Positions 43,777 through 52,342 of a DNA stretch of 64,000 nucleotides are shown piece by piece. A model generated the notes under the pieces. That model worked only from the letters and a program-made list of their open reading frames with translations. It ran no database searches and was not told the origin of the DNA. Location: assembly GCA_016716385.1 (NCBI GenBank), contig JADJWL010000004.1:372001-436000 (forward strand), read 5' to 3'. The translations under genes and the position numbers were made by a program. How positions within the stretch are numbered: the first letter of the stretch is position 1; every line of letters starts with the position of its first letter. Origin of the DNA: Bryobacterales bacterium (GTDB taxonomy: Bacteria > Acidobacteriota > Terriglobia > Bryobacterales > Bryobacteraceae).

Positions 43777-46438
43777 GCGACCGGTAGAGGTCCGACTGCG
43801 CGCGCGCGATCGCGTCCCAGTCGTAGCGGGCTACCGCGGCGGCGCGCGCATTTTGCTCCATCTGCCGCCGTGCGGGAACGTCTCGCAGGAGGCCGAGGAC
43901 CGCCTCGGCGAAATCCCGCGGCGCGTCGGCGATGCGCGCCTCGACGCCATCGCTTAAGTCGAGTCCGTTCACGCCGGCGCTGGTGGTGACGATCGCCTTC
44001 CCCATGGCCATCGCTTCCATGATCTTGATATTGGTTCCTGCCGACGCTACCAGCGGCGCGATCACGACCGCTGCCCGTCCGTACGCGTGGCGGACGTCGG
44101 ACACGAAACCTTCGACGGAGATGCCGGGCTGGTTCAGATCCACCCGCACGCGGTCCCGATAGTAGTCGAGGAAATAGTCGTGCCGGCTGCCGCCAATGAT
44201 GTGGAGATGCGGCGAAGCGTCCCTCAGGCACGGCCAGACCTCGCGCAGGAAGAACTCCACCGCGAGCAGATTCGGCAAGTGGGCGAACGAACCGATGAAC
44301 AGCAGGCGGTACGGATCGGGCGCTTCCTCCGAGGGTTGGAAACGCACGAGGTCGACGCCGTTCGGCAGCGCGATGGCGCGCGAGCCTTGCACCGTTGCGC
44401 GATCTTTCTCCGACATCGTGACGACGCAGTCGAAATCGCGCCACGCGGAGGTTTCGAACGCTCGCCAGCGCTGGAGCTGACGCCCGGTTTCCCAGGACTG
44501 TTCGATCCGCAGAAGCTGCTCGTAGAGATCGAAGGTGATGTCGTGTTCCACGAGGATGCGCGGTGCAGGTCCGCAATCGGCCGCGTACTGCGCCATCTGG
44601 GTGAACTCGCATTGCGCGATCGCGGGACGCCACTTGCGCGCGGTCTGGCGGACGGCTGCATGGAAGGCCGGCGAATCGAATTCTTCGACTACGTCGGGAC
44701 GGTGCGAAGCCGGCAGCAAATGCGTGCCTTGCTGCCGCACCAAGACCACCTCCGCGCAGATTTCAAGCAACTCCGGAGCGGGCGTGTCGAGTGCCGCGGA
44801 GAAACTGACGAGCACCGGCGTCCATTCCGTCGAGGCGCGCCGCATCAGGTTGTACATGCGCACGGCGCCGCCGTGGGAAAGCGGGAACGGCAGATACGGA
44901 GAGACGATCAGAACGATGGGCTTGTCATGACACGCCGTGCCCGGAAAGACCGCGACGCCTCCGGCGGTCAGCGCCAGCACCGCGTCTTCGTCTTCCTGGC
45001 CCACACCGGGATGCGCCCAGGCACTTGCGCGGCCGGCTTCTTTCAACGCCCGCCAAGCGGCGCGATGTCCCGCGACGGCGAGACGGTGCAGACGTTCCAC
45101 GGCCTCTCCCCACAAGCGGCGGAAGGCGTCCGGAGCGGCGACGGCACGGCACAGGAAACGGAGATAGTTGATCTCCAGAATCGCGTCCAGATCGTCCTGT
45201 GTGAAGAAGCGCGACGTCGTGGCGCGATGGCGGTGTTCGACGCGCGCGGCGGCCGCGAACACGGAGGGCCAGCCGCGCAGCCAGGCGCGGTAGCCGAGGT
45301 CGAGATCCTCGCAGTAGGCCGGTGCGAAGGTCTCATCGACTGCCCCCAGCGCGCGCAACCGGGCCGTATCGTAGAGCGAACAGCCTCCGCTGCCGTAGAG
45401 CACGTACGTCTCGTTTTCGCCTTCGACCGGCAAATCGCAGCGGACGGGGAAATCCGTGATCGCGTCCCGGGCCATCACCGCTTTGCCGGTCTCCTCGCGC
45501 CGGACACCGGGCGGGAAAAAGATCTGCGCGGTGGAGCAAAACAGGTCGGGGATGCGCGAGAACGGAGATTCGAGCGCGCGAAAGAAGCCGCTTTCTACCG
45601 CCATGTCGTTGTTGAGCAGGCAGACGCGGGCGAAGCGGGCGCGGGCGATGCCGCGATTCACCGCCGCCGCGAAGGACAACGGTTCGGCAGAACTCTCGAC
45701 TGCCACGGAAGGATACGCCGCCGCCAGCCACTCGCGCGTGCCATCCGCCGACCCGTTGTCCACGACGATGACCTCGGAGTCAATCCCCGCGAGGGCGGCA
45801 GTGACGGCGGGCAGACAGACTTCCAGCAGCGCGCGCCCGTCCCGCGACGGGATCACGACAGAGATGCCCGGCGGTACGGCCTCGCCCTCCACCGCTGGCG
45901 CTGTCCGGCGGGATACCTTCTGCCACCGCACGAGCCAGCCCGCCCATCGCGCGCGCGCCACCTGCAAGGGCAGGCGCCATTCGGCCGGCCGGGCGAGCCT
46001 CCAGAAAAACGTGTAGACGCCGCCGCCGGGCCGCAGTTGCCAGCGCACCAGGTTCCGCGTCCGCCAAGCGAGGTGGCGCAGCAGGACGGGCAGGTCGCGG
46101 GGCCGCAGCATGAACGAGTCCAGCGACTCGTTGAACGCCACGAACCCGACAGGCGAGGCCAGCAGCGCCAGCAGCCGCATCCGCCGGTACGGCACTCCGG
46201 GCACGAGCAGCACGCCTGCCAACCGCACGCTCTTGCCCTTCCACGCATTCTGGCAGCGCTGCCAGTTCTCGCGGAAGGACCGGTTCACGCGGTACGGAAT
46301 CCAGCGCCCGCGGTGCGGCGGAAACTCGGAGACAACGTACAGAGGCAGTTCCGGAAAGATCTCCGCCATCCGGTCGACGAGCTGCGGATTCAAGTCGTCG
46401 GACCCGGAGGCAAAAGCGACCTTGATCCGTTCAGCCAC
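43739..46438 (-). CDS. bifunctional glycosyltransferase (GT2 plus GT4)
   Basis: An 899-residue protein with two glycosyltransferase units. Residues 1-185 are a basic, hydrophobic region of unknown fold. A GT2 domain follows (ISVVIPSRDGRALLEVCLP, VVDNGSADGTREW, LLNNDMAVESGF, CEDLDLGYRAW). From about 505 there is a GT4-type domain (SPYLPFPLSHGGAVRMYN, LFIGSFAHLPN, SAGTNIKIMEAMAMGKAIV). It probably builds a surface polysaccharide or O-antigen-like chain from nucleotide sugars in the cytoplasm. The alpha/alpha-barrel gene lies seven bases upstream in the same direction. Confidence 0.88.
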   Translation of the reverse strand: MAERIKVAFASGSDDLNPQLVDRMAEIFPELPLYVVSEFPPHRGRWIPYRVNRSFRENWQRCQNAWKGKSVRLAGVLLVPGVPYRRMRLLALLASPVGFVAFNESLDSFMLRPRDLPVLLRHLAWRTRNLVRWQLRPGGGVYTFFWRLARPAEWRLPLQVARARWAGWLVRWQKVSRRTAPAVEGEAVPPGISVVIPSRDGRALLEVCLPAVTAALAGIDSEVIVVDNGSADGTREWLAAAYPSVAVESSAEPLSFAAAVNRGIARARFARVCLLNNDMAVESGFFRALESPFSRIPDLFCSTAQIFFPPGVRREETGKAVMARDAITDFPVRCDLPVEGENETYVLYGSGGCSLYDTARLRALGAVDETFAPAYCEDLDLGYRAWLRGWPSVFAAAARVEHRHRATTSRFFTQDDLDAILEINYLRFLCRAVAAPDAFRRLWGEAVERLHRLAVAGHRAAWRALKEAGRASAWAHPGVGQEDEDAVLALTAGGVAVFPGTACHDKPIVLIVSPYLPFPLSHGGAVRMYNLMRRASTEWTPVLVSFSAALDTPAPELLEICAEVVLVRQQGTHLLPASHRPDVVEEFDSPAFHAAVRQTARKWRPAIAQCEFTQMAQYAADCGPAPRILVEHDITFDLYEQLLRIEQSWETGRQLQRWRAFETSAWRDFDCVVTMSEKDRATVQGSRAIALPNGVDLVRFQPSEEAPDPYRLLFIGSFAHLPNLLAVEFFLREVWPCLRDASPHLHIIGGSRHDYFLDYYRDRVRVDLNQPGISVEGFVSDVRHAYGRAAVVIAPLVASAGTNIKIMEAMAMGKAIVTTSAGVNGLDLSDGVEARIADAPRDFAEAVLGLLRDVPARRQMEQNARAAAVARYDWDAIARAQSDLYRSLSPSGARSGQST

Positions 46439-46444
46439 AGCGCG

Positions 46445-47533
46445 TCAAATCAGGGACGGATATGCGTCGGCCGGAGTTCCCCGGCGGAACTGGTCCCACA
46501 TCGACAGCGCCTGGACGGCGAACGCCGCCGATACGGGGTTGACATGCGGGAGCAGTCCCGCCCCCCGGCGTCCGAACAGGAAGCCGCCATGCTGCCGGAT
46601 GTCGAGCGCCGAAGCCTGGAACCGCAAGAGCGCTTCGGCTTCTTCGGATGCGGCCAGCCGGTCGAGCGGCGCGACACCGGCCCTGTCCGCGAAGAGGCGG
46701 GCACGCAGGATCTGCGCGTAGACGTCGCTGCGCACGAAAGTTGGCGCGATGTCTCGCAGATACCGCGGCGCGACGTCGAGGCCGTAGCGCATGGCATTCG
46801 CGCACGCCGGCTCGCTGACGCACGGCAGGATGCCTTCGAGGAAGTAGCAGAACGGGTGCAGCCGGTCCATGACGCGCTCCGGATTCGTACTGCCTGGCAG
46901 GAACTGCTGGTAAGAGCCAAGCGCCGAGGCCAGCGCCGCTCCGAAGCGGTCGCGGAACGCTTGCTCCCCGGTTGCCTCGAACAGGTCGTGCCACGCCAGA
47001 GCCGCCTTCAACTGGTAACACCCGGGCTGGCGCGACCAGCGATCATCTCCCGGTAGTGGGTCCTTTGCCGGCAGGCGGATGATGGGGTGATATCCGCCGG
47101 CGCTGTGGGCTGGGAAGTCACGTGCCATCGCTTCTCCCGCGGCGCGGGCTGTCTCAAGCAACTCCGGCTGGCGTGTCACGCGCCACAGGGAGAGCAGGCC
47201 GCGGGCGATGATACCGAGATCGAAGAAGTAGGCGAGCGCTTCGTCCGCGCTGTCAGGAGCGTATTCGAAAGGGATCGTCCTCCACTCGCTGTTCCATGCC
47301 GTGCGCACCAGGAAGCGCGCTGCCCGCTGCGCCGCGTCCAGGTAGCCTGGGGAACCTCGAAGCTGGTGCAGGTAGACATACGTAGAGATGGAGTAGCCGG
47401 TGATTTCCGTGGAAACGAGGCGGTTCTCTCCAAGATCGGCGCGGTAGTAGCGGGCGACTCCGCCCAGCGGCTCTTGAATACCCGACTCGAGAAACCACGC
47501 GCCGGCGCGATCCAGAGTCACGGAGATCGACAA
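46445..47533 (-). CDS. alpha/alpha-barrel protein, glycosidase-like, function unknown
   Basis: A protein of about 362 residues made of repeated helical hairpins, as in six-hairpin glycosidases and epimerases (LRGSPGYLDAAQRAARFLVR, LLSLWRVTRQPELLETARAAG, GCYQLKAALAWHDLF). No catalytic residue can be assigned. The start is uncertain: TTG at 47533 follows AAAGGA at twelve bases; GTG at 47521 and TTG at 47617 are alternatives. It is in an operon with the double glycosyltransferase and may act on the same glycan. Confidence 0.7.
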   Translation of the reverse strand: MSISVTLDRAGAWFLESGIQEPLGGVARYYRADLGENRLVSTEITGYSISTYVYLHQLRGSPGYLDAAQRAARFLVRTAWNSEWRTIPFEYAPDSADEALAYFFDLGIIARGLLSLWRVTRQPELLETARAAGEAMARDFPAHSAGGYHPIIRLPAKDPLPGDDRWSRQPGCYQLKAALAWHDLFEATGEQAFRDRFGAALASALGSYQQFLPGSTNPERVMDRLHPFCYFLEGILPCVSEPACANAMRYGLDVAPRYLRDIAPTFVRSDVYAQILRARLFADRAGVAPLDRLAASEEAEALLRFQASALDIRQHGGFLFGRRGAGLLPHVNPVSAAFAVQALSMWDQFRRGTPADAYPSLI

Positions 47534-47670
47534 AGCGGGTTGCGTTCCTTTACCTGGGTCCTTGATGGAAGATCCGAACCAGTGTAACACCGGGAGGCAG
47601 CACGGCCAGCGGCGCAACTTTTGCCCAGGATGCGGGTTCTTATGAACAACCGCCTCGGGAGGGCGGACTC

Positions 47671-48120
47671 ATGACGAAAGCACTGGCAACCGTCTTTTCC
47701 GCGGTCCTGCTAACGGCTGGCGCAACCGCGTTCGCACAAACCAAGAACGTCACCAGGGAGGGCAAGAACGGCGGCGTACGCGAAGTGACGAGGACCCGAT
47801 CCGAGGGAACCGTGACCACCGAGAAGACCGTCACCGGTCCCGGCGGCAAGACTGCCACCAGCGAGCGCGTTCGCGACACCGATGGCTCCGACGGACAGCG
47901 TGGCCAGACTGTGACGCAGGCCGGTCCGAACGGCAGGACACGCAGCGCCTCGCAGACCTGGACGAAGAACGAGGATGGCACGGCGACGCGGGAGCGTAGC
48001 GCCACGGGGAGCGAGGGCAGGACCCGGAGTTCCACCACCACCATCGGCAACGGGCAGGCGACGAAGACCGTGACCGGCAGGGGTGGCCAGACGCGTACGC
48101 GAACCCGCACCCGCCAGTAG
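47671..48120 (+). CDS. secreted Thr/Arg/Gly-rich repetitive protein
   Basis: A 149-residue protein with a leader (residues 1-22, GATAFA). The mature part is almost entirely repeats of short polar strands separated by Gly-Gly or Asn-Gly turns (VTGPGGKTATSERV, QAGPNGRTRSASQTW, VTGRGGQTRTRTRTR). It is very basic and has no cysteine. GGGAGG lies ten bases before the ATG. I do not recognise a family; the pattern suggests an exported beta-solenoid-like or polyanion-binding protein. Confidence 0.7.
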   Translation: MTKALATVFSAVLLTAGATAFAQTKNVTREGKNGGVREVTRTRSEGTVTTEKTVTGPGGKTATSERVRDTDGSDGQRGQTVTQAGPNGRTRSASQTWTKNEDGTATRERSATGSEGRTRSSTTTIGNGQATKTVTGRGGQTRTRTRTRQ

Positions 48121-48132
48121 GCGGCTATCGCG

Positions 48133-48813
48133 TTATCGAACGCACAGCTTGGTGGCGGTGATGTGACCCCGGAAGCAGAGGTCGACGTCAGTGCCCGGCG
48201 CGGGACGCCGGCGCGGGTACTCCCCGATGAACACGTAGCTGTCGCCTTCTTTGCGGTACCGCACATCGAGGGGGGCGCCGTCGAGCGGACACACCGTGAC
48301 GTCGCCCCCACCGTTGTGGTCGAGGTGGGGAAGGTTGACGTTCCAGAAGGCGCCGTCCTCCGGCGGATCCTTCATCAGGCTCTCGATCGCTTGCCCCACG
48401 CGCGCTCGCGAGTGCTCCCAGTCAAAGGCCAGCGCGCGGGAAATGTACTGCGAGATCGCGATGGCGCGGCGGCCGAGCAGGGCCGCTTCCCGCGCCGCCG
48501 CGACGGTGCCGGAAATGTACGTATCGGCGCCGAGGTTGCCGCCGCGGTTCACGCCCGAGATCAGCCAGTCAGCGTCCGGTACGATGCAGGTCAAAGCGAT
48601 CCGCGTGCAATCCGCGGGAGTTCCGCCGATGCGGTACCGCCCCATGCCGGCCTCACCGGCACGGATCGTCCCGGTGGTGACCCTGTGGCCGACATAGGAC
48701 TGCTCGGTGTCCGGCGCCACGACAAAAATCTCGCCGAAGGCTGAGCAAACTTCTTCCAGCAAGGCGAGCCCCGGGGCTCCGAACCCGTCATCGTTGGTCA
48801 GGACAATCTTCAT
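48133..48813 (-). CDS. surE: 5'/3'-nucleotidase SurE
   Basis: A 226-residue metal-dependent phosphatase that removes phosphate from nucleoside monophosphates. Family motifs are LTNDDGFGAPG with the metal-binding aspartates (D8, D9), VVAPDTEQSYVGH, GTPADCTRIAL, and ISGVNRGGNLGADTYISGTVAAAREA. A minus-strand TGCTACCCT box lies upstream. It is divergent from the ATP-grasp operon. Confidence 0.95.
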   Translation of the reverse strand: MKIVLTNDDGFGAPGLALLEEVCSAFGEIFVVAPDTEQSYVGHRVTTGTIRAGEAGMGRYRIGGTPADCTRIALTCIVPDADWLISGVNRGGNLGADTYISGTVAAAREAALLGRRAIAISQYISRALAFDWEHSRARVGQAIESLMKDPPEDGAFWNVNLPHLDHNGGGDVTVCPLDGAPLDVRYRKEGDSYVFIGEYPRRRPAPGTDVDLCFRGHITATKLCVR

Positions 48814-48878
48814 GGATGGTGCTATCTATCAGGGTAGCAACCGATAAGATTCTCTTCTGCCGGGGATAAATACTTTGC

Positions 48879-48907
48879 TTGCCGGGTCTGCTCGCGGCTG
48901 CTATACA
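48879..48907 (+). promoter_or_regulatory. promoter of the unfused ATP-grasp operon
   Basis: TTGCCG and TATACA are 17 bases apart, with TG just before the -10 (TGCTATACA). Transcription would begin only a base or two before the TTG at 48916, so the first gene would be nearly leaderless. Confidence 0.5.
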
Positions 48908-48915
48908 CTGGGGGC

Positions 48916-50397
48916 TTGAACCGCACACCGGAAGCCGCCAGGACCGCGCTTTTCCGAGGGTACGAGCCCGGGCCGTTCCACGACGAGATGTTCGACGGGT
49001 CGGGCATACCCAGGCTTCACTACGAGAAGATGTTCGAACGGCTCGCGGGGATGGAGATCGAGAACTTCGAAGAGCGGCGCCGTGTTGCCGATCTGTCATT
49101 CCTTCTGCAGGGCATCACCTTCACGGTCTACAGCGACGGGCGGGGCACCGAACGGCTCTTCCCGTTCGACCTGATCCCGCGCATCCTCCCCAACCCGGAA
49201 TGGCAGCGCATTGAACGCGGTCTCACGCAGCGGGTGATCGCTCTCAACCTCTTCCTCCAGGATATCTACGGCCCGCAGAGGATCCTGAAGGACCGCGTCG
49301 TGCCGCGCAGTCTGATCATGTCGTGCCCGCACTTCCGGCGCGAAATGGTGGGCGTGGACGTGATGCTCGGCATCCACACGCACGTTTCCGGAATCGACCT
49401 CGTGCGCGATTCGAAGACGGGCGAGTTTTTCGTCCTGGAGGACAACGTCCGGACTCCGAGCGGCATCTCGTATGTTCTGGAGAACCGGCTGGTGATGATG
49501 CGGACGTTCCCGCGTGTTTTCCAGCAGTATGAGATCCTGCCGATCGACCACTATCCGTCCGAGCTGGTACAAATTCTGCGGTCGCTTTCGCCCCGCGGCG
49601 GCGACAACCCGGTGGTTGTCCTGCTGACTCCCGGTATTTACAACAGCGCGTACTTCGAACACAGCTTCCTGGCGCAGCAGATGGGCATCGAACTGGTGGA
49701 AGGCCGCGACCTCGTCGTCGATGCCGACATCGTCTACATGAAGACGATCAGCGGGCTGACGCGCGTTGATGTGATCTACCGCCGGATCGATGACGATTTC
49801 ATCGACCCACTGGCGTTCCGGCCCGATTCGATGCTCGGCGTGCCGGGCCTGATGTCGGCGTACCGCGCGGGCAATGTCGCGCTGGCGAACGCGGTGGGTA
49901 ATGGGGTCGCCGACGACAAAGCAATCTACGCCTATGTTCCGGACTTTGTCCGCTATTATCTGAACGAAGATCCTGTGCTGCCGAACGTCGCCACGTATCT
50001 GTGCTCGCGACAGCAGGATCTCTCGTACGTCCTGGACCACCTGCCTGAACTTGTGGTGAAGGCGGTGGGCGAGTCGGGAGGCTACGGCATGCTGATGGGG
50101 CCCGCGGCGGACCGCGCGACGATCGATGCGTTTCGCGATGCCGTTCGTGCCAATCCCCGCAACTACATCGCGCAACCAGTCATCGGACTGTCGACGGTGC
50201 CGTCGTACGATCCGGCAGCGCAGCGCTTTGCCGGCCGCCATGTAGACCTGCGGCCGTACTGCCTCTACAACGGCACCTCTGTCACGATCGTTCCCGGCGG
50301 ATTGACCCGCGTCGCGCTGAAGCCCGGATCGCTGGTCGTGAATTCTTCGCAGGGCGGGGGCAGCAAAGATACCTGGGTCTTGCGGGGCGAGTCCTGA
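48916..50397 (+). CDS. circularly permuted type 2 ATP-grasp protein (unfused copy)
   Basis: A 493-residue ATP-grasp ligase-like protein. [10 protein letters not shown] marks the start of the domain. E175-D176-N177 ([12 protein letters not shown]) looks like the metal-binding E-x-N of glutathionylspermidine-synthetase-like ATP-grasp enzymes. [20 protein letters not shown] and GGGSKDTW form the end. The start is TTG; the next in-frame ATG (48988) would cut into conserved sequence. It overlaps the alpha-E gene by one base (TGATG). The reaction is predicted to be ATP-driven amide formation, product unknown. Confidence 0.9.
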   Translation: MNRTPEAARTALFRGYEPGPFHDEMFDGSGIPRLHYEKMFERLAGMEIENFEERRRVADLSFLLQGITFTVYSDGRGTERLFPFDLIPRILPNPEWQRIERGLTQRVIALNLFLQDIYGPQRILKDRVVPRSLIMSCPHFRREMVGVDVMLGIHTHVSGIDLVRDSKTGEFFVLEDNVRTPSGISYVLENRLVMMRTFPRVFQQYEILPIDHYPSELVQILRSLSPRGGDNPVVVLLTPGIYNSAYFEHSFLAQQMGIELVEGRDLVVDADIVYMKTISGLTRVDVIYRRIDDDFIDPLAFRPDSMLGVPGLMSAYRAGNVALANAVGNGVADDKAIYAYVPDFVRYYLNEDPVLPNVATYLCSRQQDLSYVLDHLPELVVKAVGESGGYGMLMGPAADRATIDAFRDAVRANPRNYIAQPVIGLSTVPSYDPAAQRFAGRHVDLRPYCLYNGTSVTIVPGGLTRVALKPGSLVVNSSQGGGSKDTWVLRGES

Positions 50398-51353
50398 TGC
50401 TCTCCCGGATTGCCGACTCGCTTTTCTGGATCAACCGCTACCTCGTGCGCGCCGAGGAAACCGCCCGCATCCTCGATGTGAACTACTACATGGTTCTCGA
50501 GGAATCGCAGCAGCTCTATAAACTGCGATGGGGGCCGCTGATCGAGATCGCGGGCGAGCGGGACCGCTTCACCCAGCTCTACCAGGAAGCGAACGCGCAG
50601 ACGGTGTTCGAGTTTCTCGCGTTCCGCAACGACAATCCGAATTCGATCGTTGAGTGCGTCGCCAGGGCGCGCGAGAACGCGCGCACGATCCGCGAGCGCA
50701 TCTCGCGGGAAATGTGGGAAGACCTGAACGGCCTGTACCACACGGTCATGAACTTTGACGCGGACGCCGAAGTCCTAGCCGGTCCGCACAATTTCTGTAA
50801 CGTGATCCGCTACGGGGCGCACCGCTTCACCGGGGTTACCGATTCCACGCTGCCGCACGACGAGGGCTGGCACTTCCTCAAGATCGGGGCGAGCCTCGAA
50901 CGCGCCGAAATGCGCGCCCGGATCGTCGACGTGCAGTATCACAACCTGGTCGAGCTTTCGAGCGACGTCGGGGTGGCCGACAATCACCAATGGGTCGCCG
51001 TGCTGAAATCCGTTGGAGCCTACGAGGCGTACCGCCGCCATTACCAGACGCGCGTGGAGCCGAAGCAGGTGGCGGAATTGCTCATTCTGCACCCGCAGCA
51101 TCCCCAGTCCATCCGTTTCGCCATGACCGAACTGCAAACGGCGCTGCGGTCCATCAGCGGAACCGGTCCAGGAGCCTACGCCAACGAGGCTGAGCGGCTG
51201 ACCGGCAAACTGCTGGAAAGCCTGCGCTATGCCAGCATTGACGAGATCTTTGAGCAGGGGCTGCATCAGTACCTGATCGACGTGCAACGTACCTGCCGTG
51301 CAATCGGAGGCCAAGTGGCGCGCACATACTTCTACTACGCGGTGGGCGCATGA
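50397..51353 (+). CDS. alpha-E domain (DUF403) protein
   Basis: A 318-residue all-helical protein beginning [27 protein letters not shown], the family signature, with repeated Arg/Glu-rich helices and RFTGVTDSTLPHDEGWHFLKIG in the middle. It has no known catalytic site and is thought to assist the ATP-grasp partner. It overlaps both neighbours (TGATG before, ATGA after). The homologous domain is fused to ATP-grasp at 14110-16623. Confidence 0.92.
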   Translation: MLSRIADSLFWINRYLVRAEETARILDVNYYMVLEESQQLYKLRWGPLIEIAGERDRFTQLYQEANAQTVFEFLAFRNDNPNSIVECVARARENARTIRERISREMWEDLNGLYHTVMNFDADAEVLAGPHNFCNVIRYGAHRFTGVTDSTLPHDEGWHFLKIGASLERAEMRARIVDVQYHNLVELSSDVGVADNHQWVAVLKSVGAYEAYRRHYQTRVEPKQVAELLILHPQHPQSIRFAMTELQTALRSISGTGPGAYANEAERLTGKLLESLRYASIDEIFEQGLHQYLIDVQRTCRAIGGQVARTYFYYAVGA

Positions 51354-52318
51354 ACCGGTATCACCTGGTCCATGTGACGGAGTTCGTCTACGACGGCCTC
51401 GTTTCGGAAAGCTACAACGAAGTCCGGCTGCGGCCGATCCACGACGACCGCCAGAGCTGCCTGTCCTTCCGCTTGCAGACTGCGCCCGCGTCGCGCGTGT
51501 CCTCGCACCGCGACTACTTCGGCAACTGGGTCCACCAGTTCAACGTGCTGAACGAGCACCGGCGGTTGAGGGTGGAGGCCGAGTCGGTGGTCCTGATGCA
51601 CGACGAGCCGCCGCCGCGTGCGCCGCTCACGCTGGATCAATACGAGGCCCGGCGGGACGAGGTCGCCGACGAATATTATGAGTACCTGGTCCCGGCGCCA
51701 TTTGTGCCCCACCTGCCGGAGACCGCCGCCCTGGCCGAGGAAGCCGGGAATGCCAGCGATGGGACGGCCCGCGGGCTTGCCGCGTCGTTGTCCATGCTCG
51801 TGCACACCCGCTTCCGGTACGAGAAAGGCGCCACGCACGTCCATTCCTCGATCGAGGATTCGTTGCGTCTTGGCGCTGGAGTGTGCCAGGATTTCGCACA
51901 CCTCTTCCTCTCCGCCGCGCGGTCCAGGGGATTCGCCGCCCGCTACGTGTCCGGGTATCTTGTGACGGCAGTCTCGAACCAGGAGGGTATCGGCATGGAA
52001 GAGGTGGTTGGGGGCCAGGCGTCGCACGCGTGGGCCGAAATGTACGTCCCTGGAGAGGGCTGGATCGGAGTCGACCCGACGCTGGGCGCCCCTGTCGCAT
52101 CGCGGCACGTTCGCGTCGCCTACGGGCGTGACTACGGGGATGTCGCGCCGGTCCGCGGTGTGTACAAGGGCCACGCCGGCCAGCGGTTGCACGTGGACGT
52201 CTGCGTGCGTCCCGCACTCAGCGACGATGGCCACGAACAGCTTGAGGGTTCGGCCGCGGCGCCGGCTGAACCAGTGGCGGAGGACGCGCCCCAGCAGCAG
52301 CCGCAACAGCAGCAGTAA
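51350..52318 (+). CDS. transglutaminase-like protein of the unfused module
   Basis: A 322-residue protein with the N-terminal beta region (YHLVHVTEFVYDGLVSESYNE) and a complete papain-like triad: C179 (GVCQDFAH), H226 (SHAW) and D242 (GVDPTLG). [16 protein letters not shown] is shared with the copy at 16626. The last 25 residues are a Gln/Ala/Pro-rich tail ending QQQPQQQQ. Start and alpha-E stop overlap (ATGA). Confidence 0.92.
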   Translation: MNRYHLVHVTEFVYDGLVSESYNEVRLRPIHDDRQSCLSFRLQTAPASRVSSHRDYFGNWVHQFNVLNEHRRLRVEAESVVLMHDEPPPRAPLTLDQYEARRDEVADEYYEYLVPAPFVPHLPETAALAEEAGNASDGTARGLAASLSMLVHTRFRYEKGATHVHSSIEDSLRLGAGVCQDFAHLFLSAARSRGFAARYVSGYLVTAVSNQEGIGMEEVVGGQASHAWAEMYVPGEGWIGVDPTLGAPVASRHVRVAYGRDYGDVAPVRGVYKGHAGQRLHVDVCVRPALSDDGHEQLEGSAAAPAEPVAEDAPQQQPQQQQ

Positions 52319-52342
52319 CGGCGGCGATTACAATAGGGGCGA

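Noticed and set aside
44087..47056. 989-codon open frame on the plus strand opposite the glycosyltransferase and alpha/alpha-barrel genes
   Set aside because: It is antisense to two genes with clear family motifs, crosses their junction, and its Arg/Gln/Val-rich translation has no recognisable domain. It is a by-product of high GC at third codon positions.
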